From: Bacillus australimaris
Lineage (GTDB): Bacteria > Bacillota > Bacilli > Bacillales > Bacillaceae
Assembly: GCF_001307105.1 (NCBI RefSeq)
Contig: NZ_LGYN01000027.1
Span: 248,001-312,000 of the forward strand
Length of the DNA: 64,000 nt
Reading direction: 5' to 3'
The notes beneath the pieces were generated by a model that saw nothing but the letters and a program-made list of their open reading frames with translations, had not been told where the DNA came from and searched no databases. A program made the position numbers and the translations under genes. The stretch's first letter is position 1; each line of letters starts with the position of its first letter. Positions 27,742 through 36,563 of the stretch are shown piece by piece.

Positions 27742-27841
27742 ATTCAACCCTCCTATACTAGGAAATTTGTTTGAGTGTTTGAGCACTGTCATCATCTACA
27801 AGCTGTCTTTGTCGTTTAGCCGGTTGATGCATCTACTATCA

Positions 27842-27891
27842 ATCAATGCGGAAGCAGCCGCTGTTTTACACTGACTGCTCCGCATGATTGA
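27842..27891 (-). repeat. Inverted repeat between cotY and cotZ
   Basis: The 16-17-base arms TCAATGCGGAAGCAG and CTGCTCCGCATGATTGA pair across a 17-base loop, with one bulge. On the coding (minus) strand there is no T-run after the hairpin, so it is more likely a stability or processing element than a full terminator. Confidence 0.7.
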
Positions 27892-27953
27892 CTGTCATTC
27901 GTGAGGAAGGGGATGCTCTGACTCATGACAAGTTAGACGAGCGGCCTGTTGAG

Positions 27954-28445
27954 TTAGCCGTGGTGATGATGCTTTTTATCTTTTGATGGCAGGACTCGGT
28001 CGACAAGCTCTGGGTTTAAGCATTGGATTGCGCAGAAGCAGTTTAGATCAACCTCAATACAAAAGTCCGTTTTTTCTAGACCAAAGAAGTCAGGATCACA
28101 AGGGTGACACACGCTCAGCGTATGTCCGTGTACATCAACAGGTCTTAATACAGATAACGTAGCACAGCAGTCGTGTAATTTTTCAACCCGGAAGAAAATG
28201 GATTCGAAGCATTGGCAATCGTCAACAAATCCTCCGATGTTTCCGAAAGTAGAGAACAATCCGCCCTTTTTATCAAAAAGTAAAAACGGAATCGTATCTT
28301 TTCCAGAAACGGTTGGGCTTAATAAATTACTGTAGCAGCTCGTAGGACATTTATCTTCTACAGCTTCCTGCTCTGCTAAAATCTTATCAACCGCATCGCA
28401 TACACAGTTTTCATCATGTCGGCCATGGTGTTTTCCGCAGCTCAT
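27954..28445 (-). CDS. cotY: Spore coat (crust) protein CotY
   Basis: A 163-residue Cys-rich crust protein that, in B. subtilis, self-assembles into sheets held by disulfides. It shares [29 protein letters not shown] and [15 protein letters not shown] with CotZ, and adds a His-rich tail (KDKKHHHHG) and a [10 protein letters not shown] insert region. The start at 28445 (MSCGKHH) has AAAGGAG upstream. It is followed at 150-200 bases by the inverted repeat and cotZ on the same strand. Confidence 0.93.
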   Translation of the reverse strand: MSCGKHHGRHDENCVCDAVDKILAEQEAVEDKCPTSCYSNLLSPTVSGKDTIPFLLFDKKGGLFSTFGNIGGFVDDCQCFESIFFRVEKLHDCCATLSVLRPVDVHGHTLSVCHPCDPDFFGLEKTDFCIEVDLNCFCAIQCLNPELVDRVLPSKDKKHHHHG

Positions 28446-28554
28446 GGATTTCAGCTCCTTTAACAAGGTATTTGACTTTAGTCCTTAACAACATATGTAT
28501 GCGCCCTCTAGTTGGTGTGGGTAAATGACCATTTATATTTGTTGTATTTTGATA

Positions 28555-28589
28555 AAAGGAAAAGCAGAGCTTTTCGCTCTGCTTTTGTA
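28555..28589 (-). terminator. Terminator of cotX
   Basis: AAAGCAGAGC / GCTCTGCTTT hairpin with T-run on the minus strand, just after the cotX stop; it separates cotVWX from cotYZ. Confidence 0.85.
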
Positions 28590-28591
28590 CA

Positions 28592-29089
28592 TTAGAGGAT
28601 ACCGATTGCAACGATTGTCGCAACAAGTGTTTGTGTAAGCGTTTGGATGGCGATCGAGATGTCCGCATCGATTGTAGATACTGTAACATTTCTTGAATTT
28701 TCGATAACAAGTTTTTGGCGGTTTGTTTGTTTGTGAGTAGCGGCTTGTAAGAGATCTTGCGTGACGCGGTCTGCCAAATCACCGTCAGCGATCGAGATAT
28801 TTGTAATGGTAATAATCGCTGTTTGAATCGCTACTTGGATAGATGCTGCGACCTGTGCATCAACAGAAGATACGTTAATGTCACAAGAGTCTCTTACGAT
28901 AATGACTTCTTCAGATGTCTGCTTTGTGAAGCTTACTTGATCTAATTCTTGTAAGGCATTTACATCATCATCATAATAATCGTCACAAAGTGCTTTTCTT
29001 TCATAGTTGTAATCGTCGTGGTGTCTGTGGTGTCCGTGGTGTGTACAGTTACGATCTAGAGCGACCCAAGAATATGGTTTAGAATCCAT
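28592..29089 (-). CDS. cotX: Spore coat protein CotX
   Basis: A 165-residue crust protein. After a His-rich N-terminus (HHGHHRHHDD) it holds two similar halves, each with a run such as DINVSSVDAQVAASIQ and NVTVSTIDADISIAIQ, ending in LTQTLVATIVAIGIL. This repeat is the CotX domain also found in CotV two genes upstream. GGAGGAATAGAA precedes the ATG. In B. subtilis the operon is transcribed by sigma K with GerE. Confidence 0.92.
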   Translation of the reverse strand: MDSKPYSWVALDRNCTHHGHHRHHDDYNYERKALCDDYYDDDVNALQELDQVSFTKQTSEEVIIVRDSCDINVSSVDAQVAASIQVAIQTAIITITNISIADGDLADRVTQDLLQAATHKQTNRQKLVIENSRNVTVSTIDADISIAIQTLTQTLVATIVAIGIL

Positions 29090-29177
29090 TTCTATTCCTC
29101 CTTCCGTTTACTTTATTAAATGCTGGAATGCGTGGTTTTGTCTCGGGCATTTACCCTAGCAGGCAACCCATTTTTAT

Positions 29178-29513
29178 TTAATCGTTATTACGCTGCGCAT
29201 CACGGCGCTGCTGAATACGATTTCGAAGTGAATTTCGTTTTGGACGTACTTGTGGTTCAGGTTCTACTTGTTCCTGATGTTTTGCTGCCTCAGCCTGCCT
29301 TTTTTTCTCCTGCTGCTGTTCTACGAAATCATTTGCTTTCTTTTGTAAGTCCTCCACTAATTTCAAGATCATTCTTCTTTGATCATCTGAGATATTTGCT
29401 TTCTGATCATCAGTGATATTGTTTTTGTTTAACACATCACTGACAAGAAGACTTGTTAATGGATCAATATCAGTATTGATTTGAAACTCCTTTTTTTCGT
29501 TCTCTTCAGCCAC
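29178..29513 (-). CDS. cotW: Spore coat protein CotW
   Basis: A highly charged, probably largely helical coat protein of about 111 residues with Gln/Glu/Lys-rich C-terminal half (QQQEKKRQAEAAKHQEQ). The GTG at 29513 is preferred because AGAGGTGA lies 6 bases upstream; ATGs at 29540 and 29561 extend the frame without a site. It is recognised chiefly by its place between cotV and cotX. In B. subtilis CotW is needed for solubility of CotX in crust assembly. Confidence 0.85.
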   Translation of the reverse strand: MAEENEKKEFQINTDIDPLTSLLVSDVLNKNNITDDQKANISDDQRRMILKLVEDLQKKANDFVEQQQEKKRQAEAAKHQEQVEPEPQVRPKRNSLRNRIQQRRDAQRNND

Positions 29514-29557
29514 GATGATTTCACCTCTTTCATACGTCATGTTAGAAAAAGAAAGGG

Positions 29558-29944
29558 TCAAAGAATGCCGGCTTCAACTAAGAGCACATTCAATGTTTGA
29601 GTGAGAATTTGGACGGAGTTCATAATGGATGCATCTGATAATGTAATCGTAATGTTATAGCAGTTGATGATTTGAATCACAGTTTTCTTTTGAACTGTCA
29701 CTTGTTGTGTAGCTAAAAGCTGATCTGTGATGTCAGCAGCTAATTCATCGTCTGGTACAAGAAGTTGGATTAAAAGAGTAATGATTGTCGTTACGGTCGC
29801 TTGAAGGGAGAGTGCAGCTGTTACATCTGTTTTATGAATTGTGACATTTTCGGAATCTTTGATCTCAATGAAATCATCATAATTGCTGATTAATTCGTTT
29901 AACAGTTGTGTATATAATATTTCAGCACTTTCTTCAATAGACAA
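29558..29944 (-). CDS. cotV: Spore coat protein CotV
   Basis: A 128-residue crust protein with two CotX-like repeats (NVTIHKTDVTAALSLQ and NITITLSDASIMNSVQ), ending in LTQTLNVLLVEAGIL, nearly the CotX ending. A TTG start at 29944 fits AAGGAG 8 bases upstream; a GTG three codons earlier overlaps that site. It is the first gene of the cotVWX unit; the promoter must lie in 29945-30100. Confidence 0.9.
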   Translation of the reverse strand: MSIEESAEILYTQLLNELISNYDDFIEIKDSENVTIHKTDVTAALSLQATVTTIITLLIQLLVPDDELAADITDQLLATQQVTVQKKTVIQIINCYNITITLSDASIMNSVQILTQTLNVLLVEAGIL

Positions 29945-30132
29945 TACTTTCACTCCTTTCTTATCTATACATTATTTAATGCAGCAAGGACTCAAGTTGG
30001 AATCGGAAAGTGTGAAAAAGTACAACCCAATTTTATTTCCGCTCGATTCATCATGACGGTCTTTTTTCTTGCATATATAAAGAAAGGACGGAAAAAGAAG
30101 AAAGAAGGAGGTGGAGGCTTCTGAGCGGTGCT

Positions 30133-30471
30133 TTGTCATTTGTCATGTTTGCCCTCGCATCCTTTAGACTGACGAGGCTGATTGTGTTTGATACGATTAC
30201 TGCCCCTTTCCGCCGTTTATTTCATGAGGAACAGGAAGAGGTAAACGAACAAGGTGAAGTCGAAACATACATCATCATTAAAGGAAAAGGACTGCGGTCT
30301 TGGATTGGAGAGCTGTTAAGCTGTTATTGGTGTACTGGTATGTGGTGCACTGCTGCTTTACTTTTGATATACATACTTTTTCCTGTTATCAGTATGTGGC
30401 TTAATTTACTTTTAGCGATTGCCGCAGCAGCAGGCATTATTGAAGCGGTCATCTCAAAGCTTGTGAAATAA
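30133..30471 (+). CDS. yjcA: DUF1360 sporulation-associated membrane protein YjcA
   Basis: A 112-residue protein with membrane segments at both ends. It carries the DUF1360 motifs ASFRLTRLIVFDTITAPFR near the start and ELLSCYWCTGMW (CxxCTGxW) in the middle. The start is TTG at 30133; the strong GGAGGTGGAGG site is 16 bases upstream, and a CTG at 30121 fits it better by spacing. In B. subtilis yjcA is divergent from cotV, as here, and belongs to the sporulation set. Confidence 0.85.
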   Translation: MSFVMFALASFRLTRLIVFDTITAPFRRLFHEEQEEVNEQGEVETYIIIKGKGLRSWIGELLSCYWCTGMWCTAALLLIYILFPVISMWLNLLLAIAAAAGIIEAVISKLVK

Positions 30472-30542
30472 ACAGGCATTCTGATCAGACACGCTTTCAA
30501 AAAATGCATATACTATCATGGAATAGGAAAGGAAGGGTTGCG

Positions 30543-30671
30543 ATGAAACCAAATGAAACGCCGGCACATACGCTTCAAGGTTATCCAGCGCAGTCAAACC
30601 AACAATCTGTTTATACGAAAAAAATCAAGAAAACAGGCTGCGGATGTGGAAAGAAAAAGAAACCTCAATAG
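30543..30671 (+). CDS. Small basic protein with C-terminal CGCGKKKK
   Basis: A 42-residue open frame with GGAAGGG upstream and a terminator just after. It begins MKPNETPAH, is Gln/Pro-rich, and ends TGCGCGKKKKPQ. The Cys-Gly pair before a Lys cluster is the only notable feature. Lying between yjcA and spoVIF, it is probably expressed during sporulation. I do not recognise a family. Confidence 0.65.
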   Translation: MKPNETPAHTLQGYPAQSNQQSVYTKKIKKTGCGCGKKKKPQ

Positions 30672-30681
30672 AAGAGAAAAC

Positions 30682-30711
30682 AAAAGCCGGATTTATCCGG
30701 TTTTTTTGTTG
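30682..30711 (+). terminator. Terminator after the CGCG small gene
   Basis: AAGCCGGAT / ATCCGGTTT hairpin with T-run. Confidence 0.8.
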
Positions 30712-30757
30712 CCCTTTTTTTGAGTGATGCATATGTAAGAGAGAAGGGGTGACCAGA

Positions 30758-30979
30758 ATGGATGCATTCGAACAATTAATCGGTTCCTTGTTCACAAAAC
30801 CCCATGATGGGAAAGAACAAGCGCACGAAAAGGCTGAAATGGATCTAGCGGATAAAGCGAATGATCTTGAGGAGCACTTAAAAGCTTTTGGCGTGAAGAT
30901 GGACGCTTTTGCGAAAGAAACAGAAGCATTCATGATACGTCATGGAGAGGCAGATTACGTCTTTAAACAGCAGAAATAA
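30758..30979 (+). CDS. Small helical protein of unknown function
   Basis: A 73-residue, strongly charged protein, probably a helical hairpin (KAEMDLADKANDLEEHLKAFG). The ATG at 30758 has GGGGTG upstream. No membrane segment or catalytic motif is seen. It sits among sporulation genes; function unknown. Confidence 0.65.
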   Translation: MDAFEQLIGSLFTKPHDGKEQAHEKAEMDLADKANDLEEHLKAFGVKMDAFAKETEAFMIRHGEADYVFKQQK

Positions 30980-31063
30980 AAATTCCGCACTTTTTTATGT
31001 GATCGTCCAAACCATTTCTTTCGTTTTTCATACTTTGTAAGGGAGAAGAGGAGGTGCTTAAAT

Positions 31064-31201
31064 ATGAGTTACGGTTACGGTGGCGGTTATTGCGGAGGTT
31101 ATGGCGGCGGCTACGGCGGCGGTTATGGTTCAACTTTTGTTCTTGTTGTCGTGTTGTTCATCCTTCTAATCATCGTTGGTGCTTCTTTCTTTAACTACTA
31201 A
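31064..31201 (+). CDS. YjcZ-family Gly/Tyr-rich sporulation miniprotein
   Basis: A 45-residue protein. The first half is Gly-Tyr repeats ([12 protein letters not shown]) with a single Cys, and the second half is one membrane helix ([19 protein letters not shown]). This is the typical YjcZ-family layout, tiny sporulation proteins of the spore or forespore membrane. The ribosome site GAGGAGGTG is very strong. It was found by reading the short intergenic region upstream of spoVIF. Confidence 0.88.
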   Translation: MSYGYGGGYCGGYGGGYGGGYGSTFVLVVVLFILLIIVGASFFNY

Positions 31202-31339
31202 ACAGTAAGAAGGTGAGGGAAGCAATGGGGGATCCTTTTGCTTTCCTTTCTCTTTGGTCAAAGAAGGCTTTAGGATAGGCACATATCCCGCCTATTTTCA
31301 TATAGTAAGGTGACTACTCCACAAAGAGGAGGCAAATGA

Positions 31340-31597
31340 ATGGATAATAAATTCTTTAAAAGTGTAGAAAACAAAACCGGTGTGAATATGAATGATGTCT
31401 TCAAGCTTGCTGGTTCGTTGCAAAATGCAAACTTTAAAGATGAGGATACCGTTCGAGGTGTCATTAAAAAAGTAGCGCAGCTTGCAAACAAACGCGTACC
31501 TAAAGAAATGGAAGACAAAATCGTTCAATCGATTACAAGTGGAAAAGAAAAGCTTGATTTCAATACAATCGCTAAAATGATGAACAACAAAAAATAA
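31340..31597 (+). CDS. spoVIF: Stage VI sporulation protein F (SpoVIF)
   Basis: An 85-residue protein needed in B. subtilis for GerE-dependent coat assembly and spore resistance (formerly YjcC). The sequence FKSVENKTGVNMNDVFKLAGSLQ and the C-terminal IAKMMNNKK fit the family. The ATG follows AGAGGAGG. It is upstream of and convergent with the yjcD helicase, sharing a terminator. Confidence 0.9.
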   Translation: MDNKFFKSVENKTGVNMNDVFKLAGSLQNANFKDEDTVRGVIKKVAQLANKRVPKEMEDKIVQSITSGKEKLDFNTIAKMMNNKK

Positions 31598-31637
31598 ACA
31601 ACAGGCTCTCCGCTTAAAGGGGAGCCTGTTGTTTTTG
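31598..31637 (+). terminator. Shared terminator spoVIF / yjcD
   Basis: AACAGGCTCTCC / GGGAGCCTGTT hairpin with T-run on the plus side; it lies over the yjcD stop codon. Confidence 0.85.
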
Positions 31638-33926
31638 CGTGAATAATTCACGATTTTTCTTGAGAAGAGGATACAAAAAGCGAGAGCGATGAGCTGTTTT
31701 TCCTCGTCTAAATGATGGAACAGACAGATAAAGAGATTGTTCAGCTCTAGTCATGGCAACGTATAATAAACGGCGCTCTTCTTCCAAGGCTTGTTCATCA
31801 CCATTTCTGAGTTCATCAAGTGAAAAATCATGAGGCAGTGCTCCGTCAACCACACAAGTGATGTACACGGTTTGGAATTCAAGTCCCTTTGCGCGGTGGA
31901 TCGTCATGAGCTGAACACCTGGTTCATCTGTTTTTTCCTTTTCGGCAGACTTCATATGTTCTGCATGTGCGAGAAAAGCTTCAATTGTTTCAAAGCGTTT
32001 TGCGGCGGTTTTCACATCACGTACATCATCCGCCCCTTTTTCAAGTACATTCGTATCGTTCACTCGTTTTTTTAAGTAATCACCGAGTCCCATCTTTTGT
32101 TCAATAAACGCCACAGCGTCAGATGGCTTTAACGTTCGTAACGTTCGGAACATAGGAACGATCGATTGCAGTTTTTTTCGCTGAAACGGCTGAATATCTG
32201 TTAGCTTTCCAAGCGCGTCTATCATGGAACAATCTTCTGTGATGGTCAGGGCCTTCAGTGTGTTCAAGGTTTGCTGTTTTAAAAAGAAAACGGGCAGCAG
32301 CTGTTTCATGGCGGCCACATCGTCTGCATCTTGACTGAGAGAAAGAAAGGCGAGGAGAACCCGAACAATTCGTCTGCTGTAGAAGGCTTTAACACCAGCA
32401 TCTGTCTCATACGGAATTGCTGATTGGTGAAGCCGTTCATAAATTGCGCGGCCGCCTGTATTGGTTCGAAACAGCACGCAGAAGTCATTCGGTTTTGCGC
32501 CGTTTTTAATTTTCTCTTGAATATCTGCGACAATCATGGTCGCTTCCTCTTCCTCGTCATATGGATAAAAGAGCGTTGGAGGAATTTTTTCCGCACGAAC
32601 TGCTTTTAATGTTTTCTCATAACGATGCTGATTCTTCTTAATAATGGCATCTGCACTTGCGACAATCGTATGGTGAGAGCGGTAATTTGCATGTAAATGA
32701 ACGATTTGAGCCGAAGGATAATCTCGTTTGAATTCAAGAATGAAAGCAGGATTGCTCCCTCTGAAGGCATAAATGGCTTGATCATCATCACCTACACAAA
32801 ATAGTTGCTCGGACTCTCCGGCTAAAAGCTGAATCAATTGATATTGAACTGGATTAATATCCTGAAATTCATCCACCAAAATATACTGGAATCGTTCTTG
32901 ATATCGTTTCAGCAGTTCAGGCTGTTCCGTCAGCATATGTAAGCAGGCAATCGCCATGTCATCAAAGTCAAATTGCTGATTATCTTGTTTTTGCTGCTCA
33001 TATGATTGATAGATCGTCCATATGTGTTTTTCCTTTTCATCCTTCAGCTCAGGTAGTTCGCCTGGTAAAAAGGCATTTTTCCAATACCCGATCGACTGCA
33101 GCACTTGATCGGTAGGGTAGTCTTTCTCATCAAGTCCTTCATTTATAATGGCTTTCCGAATGTATTGCTCCTTTTGCCAATCAAACTTGATTAGATGCTG
33201 GCCGTTCCATTTGCTCGCGTCATCATGAAGCAGCATTTTATAAAAAAGACTATGGAAGGTGCCCGTCACCACTTGGCTGGCTTGTGAAGGATGAAGCTGG
33301 TATTGCTTCCTGAGTCTTTCTTTCATCTCACTGCTCGCTTTGGTCGTGAAGGTCACAAGTAAAATATGATGGGCAGGAATGTGATGTTGTGACATAAGAT
33401 AAGCTGCTCTAGCCGTTAGGACTCTTGTTTTCCCGCTCCCGGCACCAGCCAGCACAAGCATCGGACCATCTTGATGTGTGACAGCTTGAAGCTGCGGTGT
33501 GCTAAAGGTGATATGCGGGAAGAGGTCGATCGTATGTACTTGTTCGTTCTCTTCTAAATGTAAGGCATCACTGAATTCAATGGATCTCGGTTCCTGCCAG
33601 TCGTACGATTCATTTGTCTGCGAGATGATTTGTTTCCCAGTTGGAAAACGGAAGCCGCCAAGTTCTTTGTAGGAAGCCCTTTCCTCTTGTTCTGCCGTTT
33701 TATTGTGATCTGCTTGTTCTTCAGCTTTTTCACAGAGCATTTGCTGAGATATATCCTTATGGATAAAGGCAGGTTCTTCATGTATATTTAATCTAAAAAA
33801 GACTGGTTGTCCGCAATATGGGCAGATTAGTTGTCCTTTTTTTCCCTCATCATGGAGGAATTGATAATGTTCTCTCGAATACGTATGTAATGAGATCGTT
33901 CGATCATGTCGTCGTGCGCATTTCAA
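31614..33926 (-). CDS. yjcD: UvrD/Rep-family DNA helicase YjcD
   Basis: Superfamily 1 helicase of about 770 residues. An N-terminal extension has a CPYCGQP zinc-ribbon-like half; then come motif I (LAGAGSGKTRVLTARAA), motif Ia (TFTTKASSEMKERL), motif II (ILVDEFQDINPVQ), GDDDQAIYAFRG (motif III), and VQLMTIHRAKGLEFQTV with VAMTRAEQSLYLS (motifs V, VI). The TTG at 33926 has GGAGG 7 bases upstream, better than the TTG at 33947. It probably acts in DNA repair; the exact role is unknown. Confidence 0.92.
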   Translation of the reverse strand: MKCARRHDRTISLHTYSREHYQFLHDEGKKGQLICPYCGQPVFFRLNIHEEPAFIHKDISQQMLCEKAEEQADHNKTAEQEERASYKELGGFRFPTGKQIISQTNESYDWQEPRSIEFSDALHLEENEQVHTIDLFPHITFSTPQLQAVTHQDGPMLVLAGAGSGKTRVLTARAAYLMSQHHIPAHHILLVTFTTKASSEMKERLRKQYQLHPSQASQVVTGTFHSLFYKMLLHDDASKWNGQHLIKFDWQKEQYIRKAIINEGLDEKDYPTDQVLQSIGYWKNAFLPGELPELKDEKEKHIWTIYQSYEQQKQDNQQFDFDDMAIACLHMLTEQPELLKRYQERFQYILVDEFQDINPVQYQLIQLLAGESEQLFCVGDDDQAIYAFRGSNPAFILEFKRDYPSAQIVHLHANYRSHHTIVASADAIIKKNQHRYEKTLKAVRAEKIPPTLFYPYDEEEEATMIVADIQEKIKNGAKPNDFCVLFRTNTGGRAIYERLHQSAIPYETDAGVKAFYSRRIVRVLLAFLSLSQDADDVAAMKQLLPVFFLKQQTLNTLKALTITEDCSMIDALGKLTDIQPFQRKKLQSIVPMFRTLRTLKPSDAVAFIEQKMGLGDYLKKRVNDTNVLEKGADDVRDVKTAAKRFETIEAFLAHAEHMKSAEKEKTDEPGVQLMTIHRAKGLEFQTVYITCVVDGALPHDFSLDELRNGDEQALEEERRLLYVAMTRAEQSLYLSVPSFRRGKTAHRSRFLYPLLKKNRELFTQKQQAPL

Positions 33927-34053
33927 AGCTAGTCCTCCAATAGTCAATCAATCTTAAATCGAAACACATCTAATCATATCAAATGAGGCGTGTTTCAAAC
34001 AGTCATAATTAGGGAATAGTAGAGTAAGAGAGAAGCAAAAGGAGGCGTTCTTG

Positions 34054-34311
34054 ATGGGATATATAGCCCCGATTCAGCCGGATCTGTATTTTCAGTATAT
34101 CAATCGTCCAGCTCCTCAGGATAAAGAAGACTATGCGAAAGTAACTAAGGTTACCCGCACCTTTCATGACAAGATTTACAGAGAGCTGGAGAAAAAAGAG
34201 GACTTAGTGACAGAAGCGGAAACGAAAGTACAGCAAAAAAAGCGGGAACGCTTTGTACGAGATATGTTTATGGAGGAAGGAAAGGGTGTTCATATCAATA
34301 CGTATGTATAA
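34054..34311 (+). CDS. Small charged protein of unknown function
   Basis: An 85-residue soluble protein with GIAPIQPDLYFQY-type start (MGYIAPIQPD) and a long charged helix (EKKEDLVTEAETKVQQKKRERF). AAAAGGAGG precedes the ATG by about 10 bases. A small gene (yjzE in my memory) lies near this place in B. subtilis, not verified. It ends in a terminator shared with yjcF. Confidence 0.7.
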   Translation: MGYIAPIQPDLYFQYINRPAPQDKEDYAKVTKVTRTFHDKIYRELEKKEDLVTEAETKVQQKKRERFVRDMFMEEGKGVHINTYV

Positions 34312-34351
34312 ATGATTGCGCTTTCTTCCATTGGCGAACGATAATGAAAAA

Positions 34352-34391
34352 GAAAAAGCCAGGGCATCTTGAATGCTCTGGCTTTTCTTTT
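34352..34391. terminator. Bidirectional terminator
   Basis: AAAAGCCAGGGCAT / ATGCTCTGGCTTTT hairpin between converging genes, A-rich before and T-rich after. Confidence 0.85.
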
Positions 34392-34393
34392 GG

Positions 34394-34828
34394 TTAAACA
34401 GACAGCATTTTTGTCATTTTGACATGTGTGATTCCTGCTTCTTCAAACGGTTCAGACACGGCTTTGTAGCCTTTCTTTTCGTAGAAAGGAAGCGCCTGAA
34501 CTTGTGCATGCATCACCGCTTCTTTTGCTCCATTCACTATCGCTTCTTTTTCTAGCGCTTCTAATAGTTTGTGGCCAAGGCCGAAAGAGCGCGCCTCTTT
34601 TAACACGCAAATTCTTTCCAGCTTTGCCTTTGAATCCTCAATGATCCGAAGTCGAGCGGCTGCCTGAGGTTTCTTGTCATCATTATAGATAACAAAGTGG
34701 ATGGCTTTGTCTTCTAGTTCATCTATTTCGATCTCCATTGGAACTTCTTGTTCTTTGACAAATACTTCTTTTCGAACGTAATATGCATCTTCTCGTTGTG
34801 TTTGTTCTGTTACGATGACTGTTTTCAA
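34394..34828 (-). CDS. yjcF: GNAT-family acetyltransferase YjcF
   Basis: A 144-residue N-acetyltransferase with a TTG start. Acetyl-CoA binding residues are in ERICVLKEARSFGLGHKLLEALE (Q/R-x2-G-x-G/A type loop), followed by HAQVQALPFYEKKGY, the usual C-terminal motif. The KLERICV strand fits ElaA/YjcF relatives. It follows yjcG by 6 bases on the minus strand, so yjcH-yjcG-yjcF may be an operon. Substrate unknown. Confidence 0.88.
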   Translation of the reverse strand: MKTVIVTEQTQREDAYYVRKEVFVKEQEVPMEIEIDELEDKAIHFVIYNDDKKPQAAARLRIIEDSKAKLERICVLKEARSFGLGHKLLEALEKEAIVNGAKEAVMHAQVQALPFYEKKGYKAVSEPFEEAGITHVKMTKMLSV

Positions 34829-34834
34829 ATGTCT

Positions 34835-35350
34835 TTAACCCTCTTCTCCTAAAATAAATGTTTCATAGACGGTCCAAGATCCGTTCTCTAATTGATATAA
34901 AAGGTGGAAGCGATCCACTGTTTCTTCATGGTCAATCTTTCTCAGCTTTAATGTGCCAAGTACGTCTGAATGCTCATCATCTGATAGTTTTTGGGCCACT
35001 GTCACATGTGGAACAAAGGCATATTCAGGGGTACCAGCAAGTGGATCTGCGTACAATCTTTCATTGAGCGCCATGATGTCCTTGTTCGGTTCTACTTTCA
35101 TATAAATGACGTTGTTTACAGGAGCGAATGAACTGAATTTTTTAATACGTAACGTAATAGGAGAAGCATTTTTTGCATACTCTCTTAATGTTGAGACGAC
35201 CTCAGCCGCTTCTAGATCCGTTAATTCAAAAGGTGTTCTTAATGTTAAATGCGGCGGTATGAGTGCATAGTTCGGATCATAACGCTTCCGATAAGAGTTC
35301 GCAATATCTTGCAATTTTTTTGATGGAAATAAAACAACTCCGTATTTCAT
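34835..35350 (-). CDS. yjcG: 2H phosphoesterase-like protein YjcG
   Basis: A 171-residue member of the 2'-5' RNA ligase/2H phosphoesterase superfamily. The two catalytic motifs are HLTLRTPF (about residue 34) and HVTVAQK (about 115). The B. subtilis protein has been crystallised; its in vivo substrate is unknown. The second of two ATGs (35350) is better placed relative to GGAGGG. Confidence 0.9.
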   Translation of the reverse strand: MKYGVVLFPSKKLQDIANSYRKRYDPNYALIPPHLTLRTPFELTDLEAAEVVSTLREYAKNASPITLRIKKFSSFAPVNNVIYMKVEPNKDIMALNERLYADPLAGTPEYAFVPHVTVAQKLSDDEHSDVLGTLKLRKIDHEETVDRFHLLYQLENGSWTVYETFILGEEG

Positions 35351-35402
35351 CATGTTCCCTCCTGAATAAGAAAGTATTTATTATTGTTTATTATAACAAA
35401 AT

Positions 35403-36143
35403 TCAGTTGATTAACGAATATGGGAGCATTCTTTTTAACGAAGGCGCAATGAGCGGCTGCCAAAACGTCCATTTATGATCCCCTTCGAATGTTTCAAATA
35501 AATAATCAGCCCCAGATTGTTCAAGAAGGACCTTTAAATCTTCGTTCGGCTGAACAAAATCAAGCACTTGGCCATCTGTTGTTTTTACAGCTGTTTCTTC
35601 CAGCCCAATTTGATGGATAATGGCATAATGAGAAAGGGCTGTCGACTGTTTGACGGCTTCAAGGACCGACTCGTCAACGTAAGGAGACTGCAAAATCAGC
35701 CCGCCAAATAAAGAAGGATAGTCAATGGCTGTCATCAGGGAAATCGTCGCACCCAGCGAATCACCAATAAACGTACGTCCTGATCCTATTTGATAGGTTG
35801 GGTAGTGTTCATCAATATAAGGGACAAGTTCATTTGCTAAAAAGCGTTTATACGCTTCAAACTTTGTGCCGTCTGGATGATACGTGTTCCGCCTTTCCGT
35901 GACATTTTCATAAGGGACACCAATGATAATCGTGCGTTCCATTTCTTTGTTTTGCATCAATTCTTCTGCCTGTCTGCCGATTCTGCCTAGGCGGAAATAA
36001 TCATGACCATCTTGGGCAATGATGACATGATATGTATAAAGGGGGGAGTAATTGACTGGCAAATAGATCAAAATGTTCATGTCCGCCCCAAGTTCTTTTG
36101 ACTGTATGGTTTCTTCTTGAATGATTCCTGTTTTCTTCACCAT
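35403..36143 (-). CDS. yjcH: Esterase-family alpha/beta hydrolase YjcH
   Basis: A 246-residue putative esterase (EsteraseD/Fes-like). The nucleophile Ser lies in IGDSLGATISL (about residue 120), and the C-terminal catalytic His in FEGDHKWTFWQPLI. GGAGGAATGG precedes the ATG. It is the first gene of the minus-strand group yjcH-yjcG-yjcF, and the upstream region is shared with the S-box of metI. Natural substrate unknown. Confidence 0.87.
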   Translation of the reverse strand: MVKKTGIIQEETIQSKELGADMNILIYLPVNYSPLYTYHVIIAQDGHDYFRLGRIGRQAEELMQNKEMERTIIIGVPYENVTERRNTYHPDGTKFEAYKRFLANELVPYIDEHYPTYQIGSGRTFIGDSLGATISLMTAIDYPSLFGGLILQSPYVDESVLEAVKQSTALSHYAIIHQIGLEETAVKTTDGQVLDFVQPNEDLKVLLEQSGADYLFETFEGDHKWTFWQPLIAPSLKRMLPYSLIN

Positions 36144-36365
36144 AATCCATTCCTCCAGCTAACCGAATTCATCACAAAGTGAAACGTTTCCATTCATTGT
36201 AACATGAAAAACAGCGTTGTTCCTATATGCTAACATGCAATCACACTGTCTGACATCGAATCTGGTATAAAATACAGAAATTTTTAATTAATCATGACAT
36301 TGCCCCTTGAAAAATGAGATTTAATGGGTTACAGTATTAAGAATTAGAACAGACAGACAACACAT

Positions 36366-36487
36366 TCTTATCGTGAGAGGTGGAGGGACTGGCCCTTTGA
36401 AACCTCAGCAACCGGTATGCATCACTTCATGTGATGTACCAAGGTGCTAAATCCAGCAAGCAGCTTTTTTGCTTGGAAGATAAGAGG
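36366..36487 (+). promoter_or_regulatory. SAM-I riboswitch (S-box)
   Basis: S-box blocks are present in order: TTCTTATCGTGAGAGGTGGAG, GGGACTGGCCC, GAAACCTCAGCAACC, AAGGTGCTAAATCC, and GGAAGATAAGAG closing the outer stem. It senses S-adenosylmethionine. Confidence 0.97.
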
Positions 36488-36494
36488 AAGCGAT

Positions 36495-36528
36495 TAAACC
36501 CCTTCTTCTTATGAAGAAGGGGTTTTCT
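36495..36528 (+). terminator. S-box controlled terminator
   Basis: AACCCCTTCTTC / GAAGAAGGGGTT hairpin with T-run between the S-box and metI. With bound SAM it should stop transcription. Confidence 0.92.
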
Positions 36529-36563
36529 GTTTTGAAATCAGATTTTAATTAGGATGGTGTCAA

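Noticed and set aside
29120-29416. 98-residue open frame opposite cotW
   Set aside because: Lies over cotW, whose place in the cotVWX cluster and ribosome site are clear.
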